Assembly (NCBI GenBank): GCA_046294495.1
Contig: JBKBKV010000006.1
Location: 1 to 55,250 of the forward strand
Source of the DNA: HRBIN23 sp046294495
GTDB taxonomy: Bacteria > Chloroflexota > Dehalococcoidia > Lucifugimonadales > HRBIN23
Reading direction: 5' to 3'
Length of the DNA stretch: 55,250 bases
The notes beneath the pieces are model-generated. The model had not been told where the DNA came from. It searched no databases and worked only from the letters and a program-made list of their open reading frames with translations. The position numbers and the translations under genes are program-made. This document shows, in pieces, positions 41,445 to 49,857 of the stretch; within the stretch, counting starts at the first letter, position 1; each line of letters opens with the position of its first letter.

Positions 41445-43622
41445 ATGTCCAAGCCAGGCTCTCCTGAAGCCGAACGCAATCCCCATCCATTCCCCAATCC
41501 AGCAGTCGTCAAGTGGGGCCTCCTGGCGTTCTTATTCCTGGCAGGTGCGGGCCTATCGGCCCTGGCGTGGGGGTATGTGGCCTTCGCTTGGGTAGGGGTT
41601 GTAGTATGGTGGGGAACCCTTTTGGCCGTTGCCGGCCTGCGCCCCCGCTGGCTGCTGCGTGTGAACCTTTGGCTTGCGCTTTTCGTTTTCATAATTGCAG
41701 GGGCCGGCGCTCTGGCCCTCTACCGTGAGGGCTGGGGCGGGCGGCTGGGCGAATGGGTAGCCGGGCGTTCCTTGTGGATTGGCATCCCTCGCCTGATGGG
41801 AGTCATGGTGGTCGCCTCCTCTCTGGCTTTCCCCCGTGCCACCTGGCGGGCTGTGCGCCGTTTGCGGCGCCCGGCGCGTCTGGCCATGCGTCGCCTGCGG
41901 CGGGCCTATACGCATTGGCCTTTCCACCGGGTAGTGTGGCGGGGTGCTTTAGGGGTGGCTCGCCTTCCCTGGCGCGGTTGGCGACGCTGGCGGCGGGGAG
42001 AGGATGTCCCCCTTTGGGAAGCGGCGCCCGCCTCTGTCCCTGCGGTGCGCGAGCGCCGTCTCCCACGCAGTGAGGAGAGCGGAGAGGCCCTTGCCCAGCA
42101 AAAGGAGGAAACGGGACCGGCGGTGCGCCGCCCTGCCCATTCCCTGGGTGGCTGGACACTCCCTGATATTGGCCTCCTGGCCCAGCGAGAGGAGCGCACC
42201 GTATCGGAGGAGGAGAACCTGGAAAAGGCCCGCCTTATTGAGGAGACCCTGGCCGACTACAACATTGAGGTAGCAGTGGAGGAGATTCGCCCTGGCCCTG
42301 TGGTAACCCAGTTTGGGCTGGTGCCTGGCTGGGTGCGTAAGGTGCGGGAGGTGCGGGAACGGGATAAGGAGGGACGCCCTAAGGTGGACAAGAATGGCCG
42401 CCCCATCATTACCCAGGTGGAGCAGAAGACCCGTGTGAAGGTCGATACCATCCTGCAAAGGGAGAAGGACCTGGCTATGGCTCTGGCGGCCCCCAGCATC
42501 CGCTTTGAGGCCCCTGTGCCGGGAGAATCTTTTATCGGCCTGGAGGTGCCTAACAGCCAGCCCTCAGTGGTAACCCTGCGTTCGGTTATGGAGAGTGAAG
42601 AGTTTCGCCACTCCCAACGAAAGGGCAACCTCCCTATTGCCTTGGGCAAAGGGAGCGGTGGAGAGGTGGTGGTGGCTGACCTAACGGATATGCCCCACCT
42701 ACTTATCGCGGGGGCCACCGGGAGCGGCAAGAGCGTGTGCATCAACGCCATCCTGTGCTGTTTGCTGATGCAGTTCACCCCCTACGACCTGCGCCTGCTC
42801 CTCACTGACCCGAAGCGGGTGGAGATGACCCCCTACAACGGCATCCCACACCTGGTGCGCCCAGTTATGGTGGAGAGCGAGGAGATTGTGCCTCTCCTGC
42901 GCGCACTGATCCACGAGATGAAAGAGCGCTACAAGCGCCTGGAAGTTGCGGGGGTGCGTAACATCCAGGGCTTCAACGGCAAGGTGAAAGCCCCTCAAGA
43001 GAAGATGCCCTACCTAATAGTGGTCATTGACGAACTGGCCGACCTGATGATGTCCGCACCGGTAGATGTGGAGCAGAGCCTCTGCCGCCTGGCGCAACTG
43101 GGGCGGGCGGTGGGCATTCACCTCATTGTGGCCACCCAGCGCCCCTCGGTGGATGTCATTACTGGCCTTATCAAGGCCAACTTCCCCAGCCGTATCAGTT
43201 TCGCCGTCTCCTCCCAGGTGGACTCCCGCACTATTCTAGATGGCGCTGGGGCCGAGAAACTCCTGGGTAAGGGGGATATGCTTTACCTCCCCGTGCATCT
43301 GCCCAAGCCCAAGCGTCTGCAAGGGGTGTTTGTTTCGGACGAAGAGGTGGGCCGGCTGGTGGAGCATTGGCGCTCTCAGAAAGGCATGGCCGTTCCCCCC
43401 CTGAACCTGGTGGTCCCCCAGGAAGGCGAGGATGAACTGCTGGAGCGGGCCAAGGCCCTCGCCCAGCGCCAGGGACGCCTTTCTGTGGCACTCCTCCAAC
43501 GGAAACTGGGCATCGGCTACCCCCGGGCTGCCCGTCTCCTTGAGCGCTTGGAGGAACTGGGTGTAGCCGGGGCGTCCCGCCCGCGCCAGGATGAACAACA
43601 AGGTGAGGACGAGGAGACATAG
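41445..43622 (+). CDS. ftsK: DNA translocase FtsK/SpoIIIE
   Basis: 725 residues. The N-terminus has about four membrane helices (WGLLAFLFLAGAGLSALAWG onward), a basic linker, then the alpha (EENLEKARLIEETLADYNIEVAVEEIRPGPVVTQ) and RecA-type motor domains: Walker A GATGSGKS (423-430), LLTDPKRVEMTPYNGIPHL, and Walker B VVIDELADLMM. The C-terminal gamma winged helix (LLQRKLGIGYPRAARLLERLEELG) reads KOPS-type DNA. It pumps chromosomal DNA during division. ATG at 41445 preferred over GTG 41427, with GGGAGG upstream. The N-terminus is shorter than E. coli FtsK, as in SpoIIIE-type proteins. Confidence 0.95.
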   Translation: MSKPGSPEAERNPHPFPNPAVVKWGLLAFLFLAGAGLSALAWGYVAFAWVGVVVWWGTLLAVAGLRPRWLLRVNLWLALFVFIIAGAGALALYREGWGGRLGEWVAGRSLWIGIPRLMGVMVVASSLAFPRATWRAVRRLRRPARLAMRRLRRAYTHWPFHRVVWRGALGVARLPWRGWRRWRRGEDVPLWEAAPASVPAVRERRLPRSEESGEALAQQKEETGPAVRRPAHSLGGWTLPDIGLLAQREERTVSEEENLEKARLIEETLADYNIEVAVEEIRPGPVVTQFGLVPGWVRKVREVRERDKEGRPKVDKNGRPIITQVEQKTRVKVDTILQREKDLAMALAAPSIRFEAPVPGESFIGLEVPNSQPSVVTLRSVMESEEFRHSQRKGNLPIALGKGSGGEVVVADLTDMPHLLIAGATGSGKSVCINAILCCLLMQFTPYDLRLLLTDPKRVEMTPYNGIPHLVRPVMVESEEIVPLLRALIHEMKERYKRLEVAGVRNIQGFNGKVKAPQEKMPYLIVVIDELADLMMSAPVDVEQSLCRLAQLGRAVGIHLIVATQRPSVDVITGLIKANFPSRISFAVSSQVDSRTILDGAGAEKLLGKGDMLYLPVHLPKPKRLQGVFVSDEEVGRLVEHWRSQKGMAVPPLNLVVPQEGEDELLERAKALAQRQGRLSVALLQRKLGIGYPRAARLLERLEELGVAGASRPRQDEQQGEDEET

Positions 43623-43627
43623 AAGGA

Positions 43628-45562
43628 ATGGTCGGGGAAATTCTGGGGCTGGTTTTCCAGCGCAAGAAGGGGGAGAAGTGGGTGCCCCTTCGCCATGAAC
43701 GGTGTTTGCACTGTGGCGCTAACCTGTTAGAGGATGAGGCATATCAGCAGTGGCGGGTGTGTGGCACCTGTGGGTGGCATTATGCCCTCACCGCCAGGGA
43801 GCGTATCGCCCTCCTGGCAGACCTAAAATCCTTCAAAGAGAAGTATAAGCGGGTTACCTCCCTGGACCCCCTCTCCTTTGAGGGGAAAGTCCCCTATCGC
43901 AAACGCCTCTTCCGGGAGCAGAAACGCACCGGCCTCACTGAGGCGGCGGTAGTGGGACGCTGCCGCATCGGGGGTGTCAAAACGGTGCTCCTGTTGCTGG
44001 ATTTCAGTTTCCTGGGAGGGGGGATGGGCTGTGTGGTGGGGGAGAAGACGGCGTTAGCCTTTGAATATGCCCGCCGCCGCAAGCGTCCCCTGGTCGCCTG
44101 CATCGCCAGTGGGGGGGCGCGGGTGCAGGAGGGACCACTCTCTCTGGCCCAGATGGCCAAGGCCGTTGCCGCTATCAACCGCTTCCGTGAAGCGGGCCTG
44201 CCCTTTATCTGCTTGTGCGCCAGCCCTGTTACGGGCCAAGCCTTCGCTAGCCTTGTCCCTTTGGCCCATATTATCCTGGCGGAGCCTGGGGCTATTCTGG
44301 GCCTTGCCCCTCGCCAGGTGCTTATGCAAGAGGGAGAGCGCTGGCAGGTAGAGGGTGTCCACTCTGCCGAAGGGCTGAAAGCACTGGGGTATTTAGATGC
44401 CACCGTAGACCGCCGACGGGAGCGAGACACCCTGTCCACCCTGCTGGGCCTGCTGGCGGGGGAGGGGGTGCGGGAGCCTTTCAAGAAGCCCAAGGGCAAA
44501 GACCCTAAACCCGCCACACCATCGGCTTGGGAGGCGGTGCAGAGGGCGCGCTCCCCCCAACGCCCAGGGGCAAGGGCGTATATAGACTTGCTGTTCGCTC
44601 CTTTCCTGGAACTGGGGGGCGACCGCCTGGGGAGCGACGCCCCCGATATCTTCTGGGGCATAGGAAGCCTGGAGGGGAGGAGTGTGGTGGTGGTCGCCCA
44701 CCAGCGTTCCCCCGCAGGCCCCCCCTCCACCTCCCCCCAGGGCCTGCGCAAGGCGCAGCGGGCCCTGCGCATGGCGGGGGAGTTGGGCCTCCCTGTGATA
44801 ATGTTGATAGATACGCTAGGCCCAGCCCGACAGGTGGAGGCGGAGCGGGAGGGTATGGGCTATGCCTTGGCCGAAACCCTCTCCCTCGTCCTGAAGACCC
44901 CCGTGCCTACGGTGGCCGCAGTCATTGGCGAGGGTGGAGGCGAGGCCGCTATGGCCCTGGGCGCAGCCGACCGCCTGCTGATGCAGGAGGGGGCCATCCT
45001 CGTCCCAGCCTCACCCGAGGAGACGGCGGGGCTGGTGTTTCGTGCCCAGGAGCGTGCCCCGGAAGCCGCCTTGGCCCTGCACCTCACCGCTGCCGACTGT
45101 GTGGGNNNNNNNNNNNNNNNNNNNNNNNNNNNNNNNNNNNNNNNNNNNNNNNNNNNNNNNNNNNNNNNNNNNNNNNNNNNNNNNNNNNNNNNNNNNNNNN
45201 NNNAGAGCGGGCTGGTGGACACAGTTGTCCCTGAACCCCCAGGTGGTGCCCAGGCCGACCTGCCCCTCTCCGCCCATTACTTGAAGCGGGCGCTCCTGCG
45301 GGCTTTCTCCAGCCTCCCTCGGGACAACCCCCAACGCCTGCTGAAACTGCGCTATCAGCGTTACCGCCATATGGGTGAGTATACCTCCTACTTCCGCGCC
45401 GCTCTGGAGCGGGAGATAACTCTCCTGCGGGAGCAGGCGTCAAAACGGCGCACCGAAGGGCCCACCCAGCCCCAGGGAAAGCAGGTTAAAAAAGAGGAGG
45501 CGCCCGCCACCCCCTCCCACGCCGAAACTGTCCCCCAGGCCGGCGACCCTACTCGCCACTAG
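43628..45562 (+). CDS. accDA: Fused acetyl-CoA carboxylase carboxyltransferase (AccD-AccA), contains an N gap
   Basis: About 610 residues if the gap is closed. The AccD half begins with a zinc ribbon (Cys26, Cys29, Cys45, Cys48: CLHCGANL and CGTCGW), the PYRKRLFREQKRTGLTEAA region and carboxyltransferase oxyanion glycines (GGARVQEG). The AccA half has FLELGGDRLGSD, RSVVVVAHQ, and PTVAAVIGEGGGEAAMALG (biotin-site loops). The two subunits, separate in E. coli, transfer CO2 from carboxybiotin to acetyl-CoA for malonyl-CoA. N at 45106-45203 falls between TAADC and SGLVDTVVPEPP, where the family has only 1-3 residues. It begins 5 bp after ftsK. Confidence 0.9.
   Translation: MVGEILGLVFQRKKGEKWVPLRHERCLHCGANLLEDEAYQQWRVCGTCGWHYALTARERIALLADLKSFKEKYKRVTSLDPLSFEGKVPYRKRLFREQKRTGLTEAAVVGRCRIGGVKTVLLLLDFSFLGGGMGCVVGEKTALAFEYARRRKRPLVACIASGGARVQEGPLSLAQMAKAVAAINRFREAGLPFICLCASPVTGQAFASLVPLAHIILAEPGAILGLAPRQVLMQEGERWQVEGVHSAEGLKALGYLDATVDRRRERDTLSTLLGLLAGEGVREPFKKPKGKDPKPATPSAWEAVQRARSPQRPGARAYIDLLFAPFLELGGDRLGSDAPDIFWGIGSLEGRSVVVVAHQRSPAGPPSTSPQGLRKAQRALRMAGELGLPVIMLIDTLGPARQVEAEREGMGYALAETLSLVLKTPVPTVAAVIGEGGGEAAMALGAADRLLMQEGAILVPASPEETAGLVFRAQERAPEAALALHLTAADCVXXXXXXXXXXXXXXXXXXXXXXXXXXXXXXXXXXSGLVDTVVPEPPGGAQADLPLSAHYLKRALLRAFSSLPRDNPQRLLKLRYQRYRHMGEYTSYFRAALEREITLLREQASKRRTEGPTQPQGKQVKKEEAPATPSHAETVPQAGDPTRH
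45106..45203. other. Assembly gap (98 N) inside accDA
   Basis: 98 undetermined bases. The flanks (TAADCV before, SGLVDTVV after) are almost contiguous in AccA, so the true gap is about zero bases. Confidence 0.95.
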
Positions 45563-45579
45563 GTGGGTGAAACCCACCT
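45561..45579 (+). terminator. Possible weak terminator after accDA
   Basis: Inverted AGGTGGGT/ACCCACCT with a GAA loop lies right at the accDA stop codon, without a good T-run. Its role is uncertain. Confidence 0.3.
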
Positions 45580-45623
45580 TCACACCATAAGCATAACCAT
45601 GCACCCTGGGGTATCATGCCCTT

Positions 45624-47768
45624 GTGAGCGACCTTCTGGAGGGCCTGAACCCAGCCCAGCGCGAAGCCGTTACCGTCCTGGAGGGACCCCTGCTGATCGT
45701 GGCAGGCCCCGGCTCCGGGAAGACACGGGTCATTGTGCACCGCATCGCCTATCTGGTGCAAGTGGCAGGGGTCTCCCCTTACCGTATCTGCGCCGTTACC
45801 TTTACCAACCGGGCCGCCCGGGAGATGCTGGAACGCCTCCAGCGGCTGCTTGGGGCACGGGGTGAGCATCTAACCTGCGGCACCTTCCACGCCCTCTGCG
45901 CCGGCATCCTGCGCCGAGATGGCAAGGCCATTGGCCTCTCTCCATCCTTCACTATCTACGACGAGGAGGACCAGCGCGCCGTTCTGAAGCGGGCGGTGGA
46001 GGAGGCAGGCTTTGACCCCAAACGCTACAACCTGGGCACCATCTACCACGCCATTTCCGGCGCCAAAGCCCGCCTGGTGGGGCCAGAGGGCTACCAGGCC
46101 ACCGCCAAGACCTACCTGGAGCAGGTAGTAGCCCAGGTCTACCACCGCTACCAGGCCCTCCTGGCCCAGAGCCAGGCCCTAGACTTTGATGACCTTATCT
46201 TGATGGCCTATCAGTTATTCCGAGACCACCCCCCGGTGCTCCAGAAATACCAGGAGCGCTACCTGCACTTGCTTATAGACGAGTTCCAGGACACCAACCT
46301 GGCACAATATGCTCTGGCCAAGCAGTTGGCGGGCAAGTGGCGCAATATCTGCGTGGTAGGCGACCCTGACCAGTCCATCTACTCCTGGCGGCACGCGGAT
46401 ATACGCAACATTCTGGATTTTCAGCGCGACTTCCCAGATTGCCGAACCGTCTACCTGGAGGAGAACTACCGCTCCCTGCCTCCTATCCTTCAAGCGGCCG
46501 AGGGCGTTATCCGGGCCAACACCCTGCGAATAGCAAAGCGCCTGGTGCCTATACGGAGGGGTGGCTCCCCCATTGTTGTCCACGAGGCCTATAACGAGGA
46601 TGAAGAGGCGTCGTGGGTAGCCAGCGAAATTGAGCGCCTAGTGCGCCAGGGGACCGCCACCTATCGCCAGTGCGTTGTGATGTATCGCACTCATGCCCAG
46701 TCCCGCGCCCTGGAGGAGGCCTTCCTGCGCCACGGTATCCCCTATCGGGTTGTGGGCGCCATCCGCTTCTACCAGCGTAGGGAGGTCAAAGACCTGCTGG
46801 CCTATCTGCGCCTTCTTGTGAACCCCTCGGACACCGTCAGCCTGCAGAGGGTCATCAATACGCCCCCCCGAGGTATAGGCCAAAAGGCCCAGGATGCCCT
46901 GGTGCGCCACGCCCAGGCCCTGGGCGTTCCCCCAGGGGAAGTCCTTATGCAGATAGCCCACAATAGCGTGGGGCTTATGCTTCCCACTCCACCCCCGGCA
47001 GCCCTACAGCGCTTCGCTAAACTGCTGGAAGGCCTTACCACCCTGGCCCACAGCCTAGACCTTGTGTCCCTTATAGACGCCGTCGTGGAGCACACCGGCT
47101 ACAAGGAGTGGCTGCTGGCCCAAGAGGACGGGGAGGCCCGCTGGGAGAACCTGCTGGAGGTGCGTGGCCTGGCCAGCGAGTTCAACCACCTCCCTCCGCC
47201 CCAGGGATTGGTTACCTTCCTGGAGCGGGTCTCTCTGGTCTCGGAGCAGGACGAGGTGGACACTCACCAGAATGTGGTTACCCTTATCACCCTGCACCAG
47301 GCCAAGGGACTGGAGTTTCCGGTGGTGTTTCTGGTGGGGCTGGAGGAGGGCCTCCTGCCCCATTACCGCTCCCTGGACACCCCAGAAGAGGTGGAAGAGG
47401 AGCGCCGCCTCCTGTATGTAGGGATGACCCGTGCCCAGGACAGGCTTTACCTGCTTCGGGCTTTCCGCAGGCACCTGGCCGGGGGAAGCCAGCCAGCCCT
47501 ACCCTCTCGTTTCCTCAAAGACCTGCCTCCCCAGGTGGTGCAGGGTGTGCTGAAATCCGAGGCACCGACCCCCGTCCCTGTCGCCCCCGCCAGCCCTGCC
47601 CCCAGACCCTTCAAGACAGGCGACAGGGTGCGTCATACACGCTTTGGAGAGGGGTATGTGGTATCCATCTCGCCCGTGGGCAACGAGTATGAGGTTACGG
47701 TGGAGTTTGAACAGGCCGGGGTGAAGCGTCTGCTCTACCCCATTGCGCCCCTGGAGCCGGTGGTCTAG
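45624..47768 (+). CDS. pcrA: UvrD/PcrA-type superfamily 1 DNA helicase
   Basis: 714 residues. Walker A AGPGSGKTR (27-35), motif Ia FTNRAAREMLERL, motif II LIDEFQDTN, motif III GDPDQSIYSWRHAD, motif IV RSLPPI region, motif V HQAKGLEFPVVFLVG, motif VI YVGMTRAQDRLYL. The C-terminal 60 residues form a Tudor-like domain (FKTGDRVRHTRFGEGYVVSI) that binds RNA polymerase or DNA in PcrA. A 3'-5' unwinding role in repair and replication is expected. The GTG at 45624 has a weak site; the preceding hairpin belongs to accDA. Confidence 0.93.
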   Translation: MSDLLEGLNPAQREAVTVLEGPLLIVAGPGSGKTRVIVHRIAYLVQVAGVSPYRICAVTFTNRAAREMLERLQRLLGARGEHLTCGTFHALCAGILRRDGKAIGLSPSFTIYDEEDQRAVLKRAVEEAGFDPKRYNLGTIYHAISGAKARLVGPEGYQATAKTYLEQVVAQVYHRYQALLAQSQALDFDDLILMAYQLFRDHPPVLQKYQERYLHLLIDEFQDTNLAQYALAKQLAGKWRNICVVGDPDQSIYSWRHADIRNILDFQRDFPDCRTVYLEENYRSLPPILQAAEGVIRANTLRIAKRLVPIRRGGSPIVVHEAYNEDEEASWVASEIERLVRQGTATYRQCVVMYRTHAQSRALEEAFLRHGIPYRVVGAIRFYQRREVKDLLAYLRLLVNPSDTVSLQRVINTPPRGIGQKAQDALVRHAQALGVPPGEVLMQIAHNSVGLMLPTPPPAALQRFAKLLEGLTTLAHSLDLVSLIDAVVEHTGYKEWLLAQEDGEARWENLLEVRGLASEFNHLPPPQGLVTFLERVSLVSEQDEVDTHQNVVTLITLHQAKGLEFPVVFLVGLEEGLLPHYRSLDTPEEVEEERRLLYVGMTRAQDRLYLLRAFRRHLAGGSQPALPSRFLKDLPPQVVQGVLKSEAPTPVPVAPASPAPRPFKTGDRVRHTRFGEGYVVSISPVGNEYEVTVEFEQAGVKRLLYPIAPLEPVV

Positions 47769-47836
47769 GGCCATTGGCAAGGGTGCCTATACGCTGTATT
47801 TTTGGGTGGACGGCCCCTGTATGCTATTCTGTGGGC

Positions 47837-48544
47837 GTGGAGCTGCGCCGTCTGCACCCGTGGGACTTGCCCCCCAGCGAGGCTATGGCCCTACAGGAGC
47901 GCCTGGCGCACCAGGTGCTCCTGACACCCCTGGATACTCCACCCAACACCGTCTGTGGATTAGACCTGTCGGCAGAGGATGCCCAGGGCTTCGCCCGCGG
48001 GGCGGCGGTGGTGCTCTCATTCCCCAACCTGGAGATTGTGGAGGTGCGCACCGCTCTGCGCAAGGTAACCTTCCCCTATATCCCCGGCCTGCTGGCCTTT
48101 CGGGAGGCCCCTATCCTGGCCGCCGCACTGGAGCGCCTCACCACCACCCCCGACTGCCTCATCGTAGACGGGCAGGGCATCGCTCACCCTCGAAGGTTCG
48201 GCATCGCTTGCCACATTGGGCTACTCACCGACCTTCCCACTATCGGGTGTGCTAAGAGCATCCTGCGAGGCAGGCACAAGCCATTGCCTCAAGAGGCTGG
48301 CGCCTGGGAGTATCTGGTGGACAAGGGGGAGGTGGCCGGCGCGGCCGTGCGCACCCGTCCAGGGGTTGCCCCCGTGTATGTATCCCCTGGGCACCGAGTA
48401 GACCTTGTCAGCGCCATTCGTGTTGCTCTAGCATGTGTAAAGGGACACCGCCTGCCCGAGCCGACCCGCCTGGCCCACCTGGCCGCCGGCGGGCGCCTCG
48501 CGGAGGTGGCCCCTACTCGTCCCCAGCAGGGGCGCTTGCTCTAG
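47837..48544 (+). CDS. nfi: Endonuclease V (deoxyinosine 3' endonuclease)
   Basis: About 235 residues. RNase H-like nuclease that nicks DNA one base 3' of deoxyinosine. The catalytic Asp is in VCGLDLSAED, the second in LIVDGQGIAHPRRFGIACHIG (D-G-x-G-x-x-H-P), then GCAKSILRG and the C-terminal HRVDLVSAI. A TATGCT box (47820-47825) sits directly before the GTG at 47831/47837, so the message may be leaderless or nearly so; no Shine-Dalgarno is visible. It lies between the helicase and prfB, all on the plus strand, a repair-flavoured neighbourhood with udg and mutS in the same window. Confidence 0.87.
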   Translation: MELRRLHPWDLPPSEAMALQERLAHQVLLTPLDTPPNTVCGLDLSAEDAQGFARGAAVVLSFPNLEIVEVRTALRKVTFPYIPGLLAFREAPILAAALERLTTTPDCLIVDGQGIAHPRRFGIACHIGLLTDLPTIGCAKSILRGRHKPLPQEAGAWEYLVDKGEVAGAAVRTRPGVAPVYVSPGHRVDLVSAIRVALACVKGHRLPEPTRLAHLAAGGRLAEVAPTRPQQGRLL

Positions 48545-48558
48545 AAGGGTCCGATAGC

Positions 48559-49690
48559 ATGCCTTCGCTTCAAGAACTGCACCAGCGCCTCCAGCAGATC
48601 CAGCATCGTCTGGGCGACCTGCTGGAGCGCCTTTGACATCCCCCGCAAAGAGCGCGGCTTGGCCGAGCTGCAAGCCCAGGCCGCCAGCCCCACCTTTTGG
48701 GGCGCCCCCTCTAATGCGCAGGCAACCCTTGCACGCCTCAACGCCCTGCGGGAGGAAGTGGAGCCCTGGCAGGGCCTGGAGCGCCGCCTGAGGGACCTGT
48801 CCGGGCTTATGGAGATGGCCCTGCAGGAAGGGGATGAGGCCCTTGCCTCCGACCTGGAGGCCGACCTGAACACCCTGGAGCAGGAAATAGAGAGCCTCCA
48901 GTTCCGCCAGGCCCTAGCCGGCCCCTACGACCAGCGGGACGCTATCCTGGCGGTGCACGCCGGCCTCGGTGGCACCGACGCCCACGACTGGGCAGAGATG
49001 CTTACGCGCATGTATGTGCGCTGGGCCGAGGGGCGTGGCTTCCGTGTCCGATTATTGGATCGCTCCCCGGGGGAGGAGGCAGGCATCAAAAGCGCCACCC
49101 TGGAGGTATGCGGCCCCTACGCCTACGGTTGGCTCAAAGGGGAAAAGGGCACCCATCGTCTGGTGCGCCTCTCCCCCTTTGACGCCGACCGTGCCCGCCA
49201 CACCTCCTTCGCTCTGGTGGAGGTGCTCCCGGAGGCAGAACAGGTAGGCGATGTAACCATAAACCCCGATGACCTGCGCATAGAGGCATTCCGCGCCTCG
49301 GGACACGGGGGCCAGAATGTGCAGAAGGTGGCGTCCGCCGTGCGCATCACCCACCTGCCCACTGGCATCACCGTTACTTGCCAGCAGGAGCGCTCCCAGC
49401 ACCAGAACCGGGAAATTGCCATGCGTATCCTGCGGGCGCGCCTCATGGCGCTCCGGGAGCGCCAGCGCCAAGAGGAGGTGGCGCGCCTGAAGGGGGAGCA
49501 CATCCCCCCAGAGTTCGGCACCCAAATCCGTTCCTATGTGCTCCATCCGTATAAACTGGTAAAGGACCACCGCACCGGCTACGAGACCGCCGATGCCGAA
49601 GGGGTGTTGGAAGGGGACCTGGACCCCTTCCTAAAGGCTTATCTCGCGTGGTGCCTGGGGCAGAAAGGAACTCCTGTAGAGCAAGGATAA
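48559..49690 (+). CDS. prfB: Peptide chain release factor 2, with programmed +1 frameshift
   Basis: 376 residues over two frames: 48559-48633 (25 codons, MPSLQELHQRLQQIQ) and, after skipping one base, 48635-49690. The junction reads CTT-TGA-C, and continues D-I-P-R-K-E-R as in E. coli RF2. The body has the tripeptide anticodon SPF (LSPFDADRARHTSF) that reads UGA/UAA, and the hydrolysis motif SGHGGQNVQK. RF2 recognises UGA; when scarce, the ribosome stalls on the early UGA and slips forward. Reading TGA as a stop is thus functional in this organism. Confidence 0.94.
48624..48637 (+). promoter_or_regulatory. RF2 programmed frameshift site
   Basis: GGAG (SD-like stimulator), a 3-nt spacer CGC, then CTTTGAC (48631-48637). 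The order and spacing match the classic prfB recoding signal, where the internal Shine-Dalgarno and the slow UGA drive slippage of tRNA-Leu from CTT to TTT. Confidence 0.9.
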
Positions 49691-49725
49691 GGGGTTACCC
49701 CTAACGGCCAGTATCGTGGCGCCGT

Positions 49726-49731
49726 TATAAT
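49726..49731 (+). promoter_or_regulatory. Candidate -10 box for the third peptide-ABC operon
   Basis: TATAAT 127 bp before the binding-protein ATG, with no clear -35. The 167-bp spacer after prfB shows no gene. Confidence 0.3.
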
Positions 49732-49857
49732 AGGCTATAGAGGGCTACCCCCATATACGGTCCGCGGGATAAGTCTTCCATAACCTATACCTTCCCATAT
49801 GGGCTGGCAGATGGCTTACCCTGTAAAAAAGCAGAAACCCGGGTAAGGGAGGTAAAC

